Assembly: GCA_028867235.1 (NCBI GenBank)
Contig: JAGWGS010000099.1
Coordinates: 1 to 5,269 of the forward strand
Reading direction: 5' to 3'
Length of the DNA stretch: 5,269 bases
DNA from: Nitrososphaerota archaeon
GTDB taxonomy: Archaea > Thermoproteota > Nitrososphaeria > Nitrososphaerales > Nitrosopumilaceae
Each line of letters opens with the position of its first letter. Position 1 is the first letter of the stretch. A model generated the notes under the pieces. That model made no database searches and was not told the origin of the DNA. It worked only from the letters and a program-made list of their open reading frames with translations. Positions 5,096 through 5,269 of this stretch are shown here, in pieces. The translations under genes were made by a program, and so were the position numbers.

Positions 5096-5269
5096 GTAGG
5101 TAGGGTTGGGGCGCTAGCCGTGCCCTGCCTCTGAAACCGGCTATATGCAGAGACCAGTAACCGCTGGATAAATCTCTAGATAGACGGTACTCGCTTGACT
5201 TGCGGATATGAAATCACGCCGAAGCGGGTGGATACAGGACTGAAGCTGTCCGAAGGGATAACTCTCAAG
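5096..5269 (+). ncRNA. ffs: Signal recognition particle RNA (7S), 5' part, cut by window end
   Basis: The RNA of the signal recognition particle directs ribosomes making membrane and secreted proteins to the membrane. The archaeal 5' domain can be read directly: helix 2 is GGT (5104-5106) with ACC (5153-5155); helix 3 is GGGCGC (5109-5114) with GTGCCC (5120-5125); helix 4 is CTCTG (5129-5133) with CAGAG (5148-5152), enclosing the conserved AAACCGGCTATATG. Loop 3 TAGCC (5115-5119) is exactly complementary to GGCTA (5139-5143) in loop 4, the expected tertiary contact. Archaeal SRP RNAs are about 300 bases, so only roughly the first half is present and the SRP54-binding helix 8 is not confirmed. 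The 5' end is estimated to within about ten bases. Confidence 0.85.

Noticed and set aside
5096..5269. RNase P RNA as an alternative for the terminal structured RNA
   Set aside because: The conserved GAGGAAAGTCC core of RNase P RNA is not seen, whereas the SRP helix 3/4 motif and the loop-loop pairing fit well.

Overview
The window looks like a chromosomal segment of an AT-rich archaeon, most likely an ammonia-oxidising Nitrososphaerota (Thaumarchaeota) of the Nitrosopumilus/Nitrosarchaeum type. The archaeal assignment rests on an Sm-like archaeal protein, ribosomal protein L37e, an archaeal-type SRP (7S) RNA start, a tRNA without encoded CCA, TATA-box promoters close to start codons and a TtuA/Ncs6-type tRNA thiolase. 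The thaumarchaeal assignment is my inference from codon and base use and general gene style; no search was possible.

Layout, left to right. A tRNA-Leu (anticodon UAG) occupies 19-103. On the minus strand, ending almost against the tRNA, is a possible small gene (105-287) for a 60-residue protein with a B-box-like Cys/His zinc finger. A 157-bp non-coding divergent region follows. Then comes a two-gene operon with a 4-base ATGA overlap: an ACT-domain formyltransferase of the PurU type (445-1302) and a creatininase-family amidohydrolase (1299-2021). Both families act on C1/formyl or amide groups, and the second could be the archaeal ArfB-type deformylase of flavin/F420 synthesis.

A clear TATA box in the 45-base gap at 2022-2066 starts a second, tightly packed plus-strand operon: SmAP1/LSm (2067-2297), ribosomal protein L37e (2305-2472, only 55 codons), an unrecognised 324-residue protein with a possible membrane anchor, coiled coil and long disordered tail (2473-3447), ribose-5-phosphate isomerase A (3448-4119, TTG start) and a TtuA/Ncs6-like tRNA 2-thiolation enzyme (4143-5051). 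Three of these genes touch with zero or near-zero spacing. The window ends inside an SRP RNA gene (from about 5096) whose helices 2, 3 and 4 and the loop-loop contact can be read directly.

The theme is core information processing (tRNA, Sm protein, ribosomal protein, tRNA modification, SRP RNA) mixed with nucleotide and C1 metabolism (PurU-like enzyme, RpiA, possible ArfB). I see no mobile element, CRISPR array, transposase or defence system. The least explained items are the small zinc-finger gene and the coiled-coil protein embedded in the ribosomal operon.
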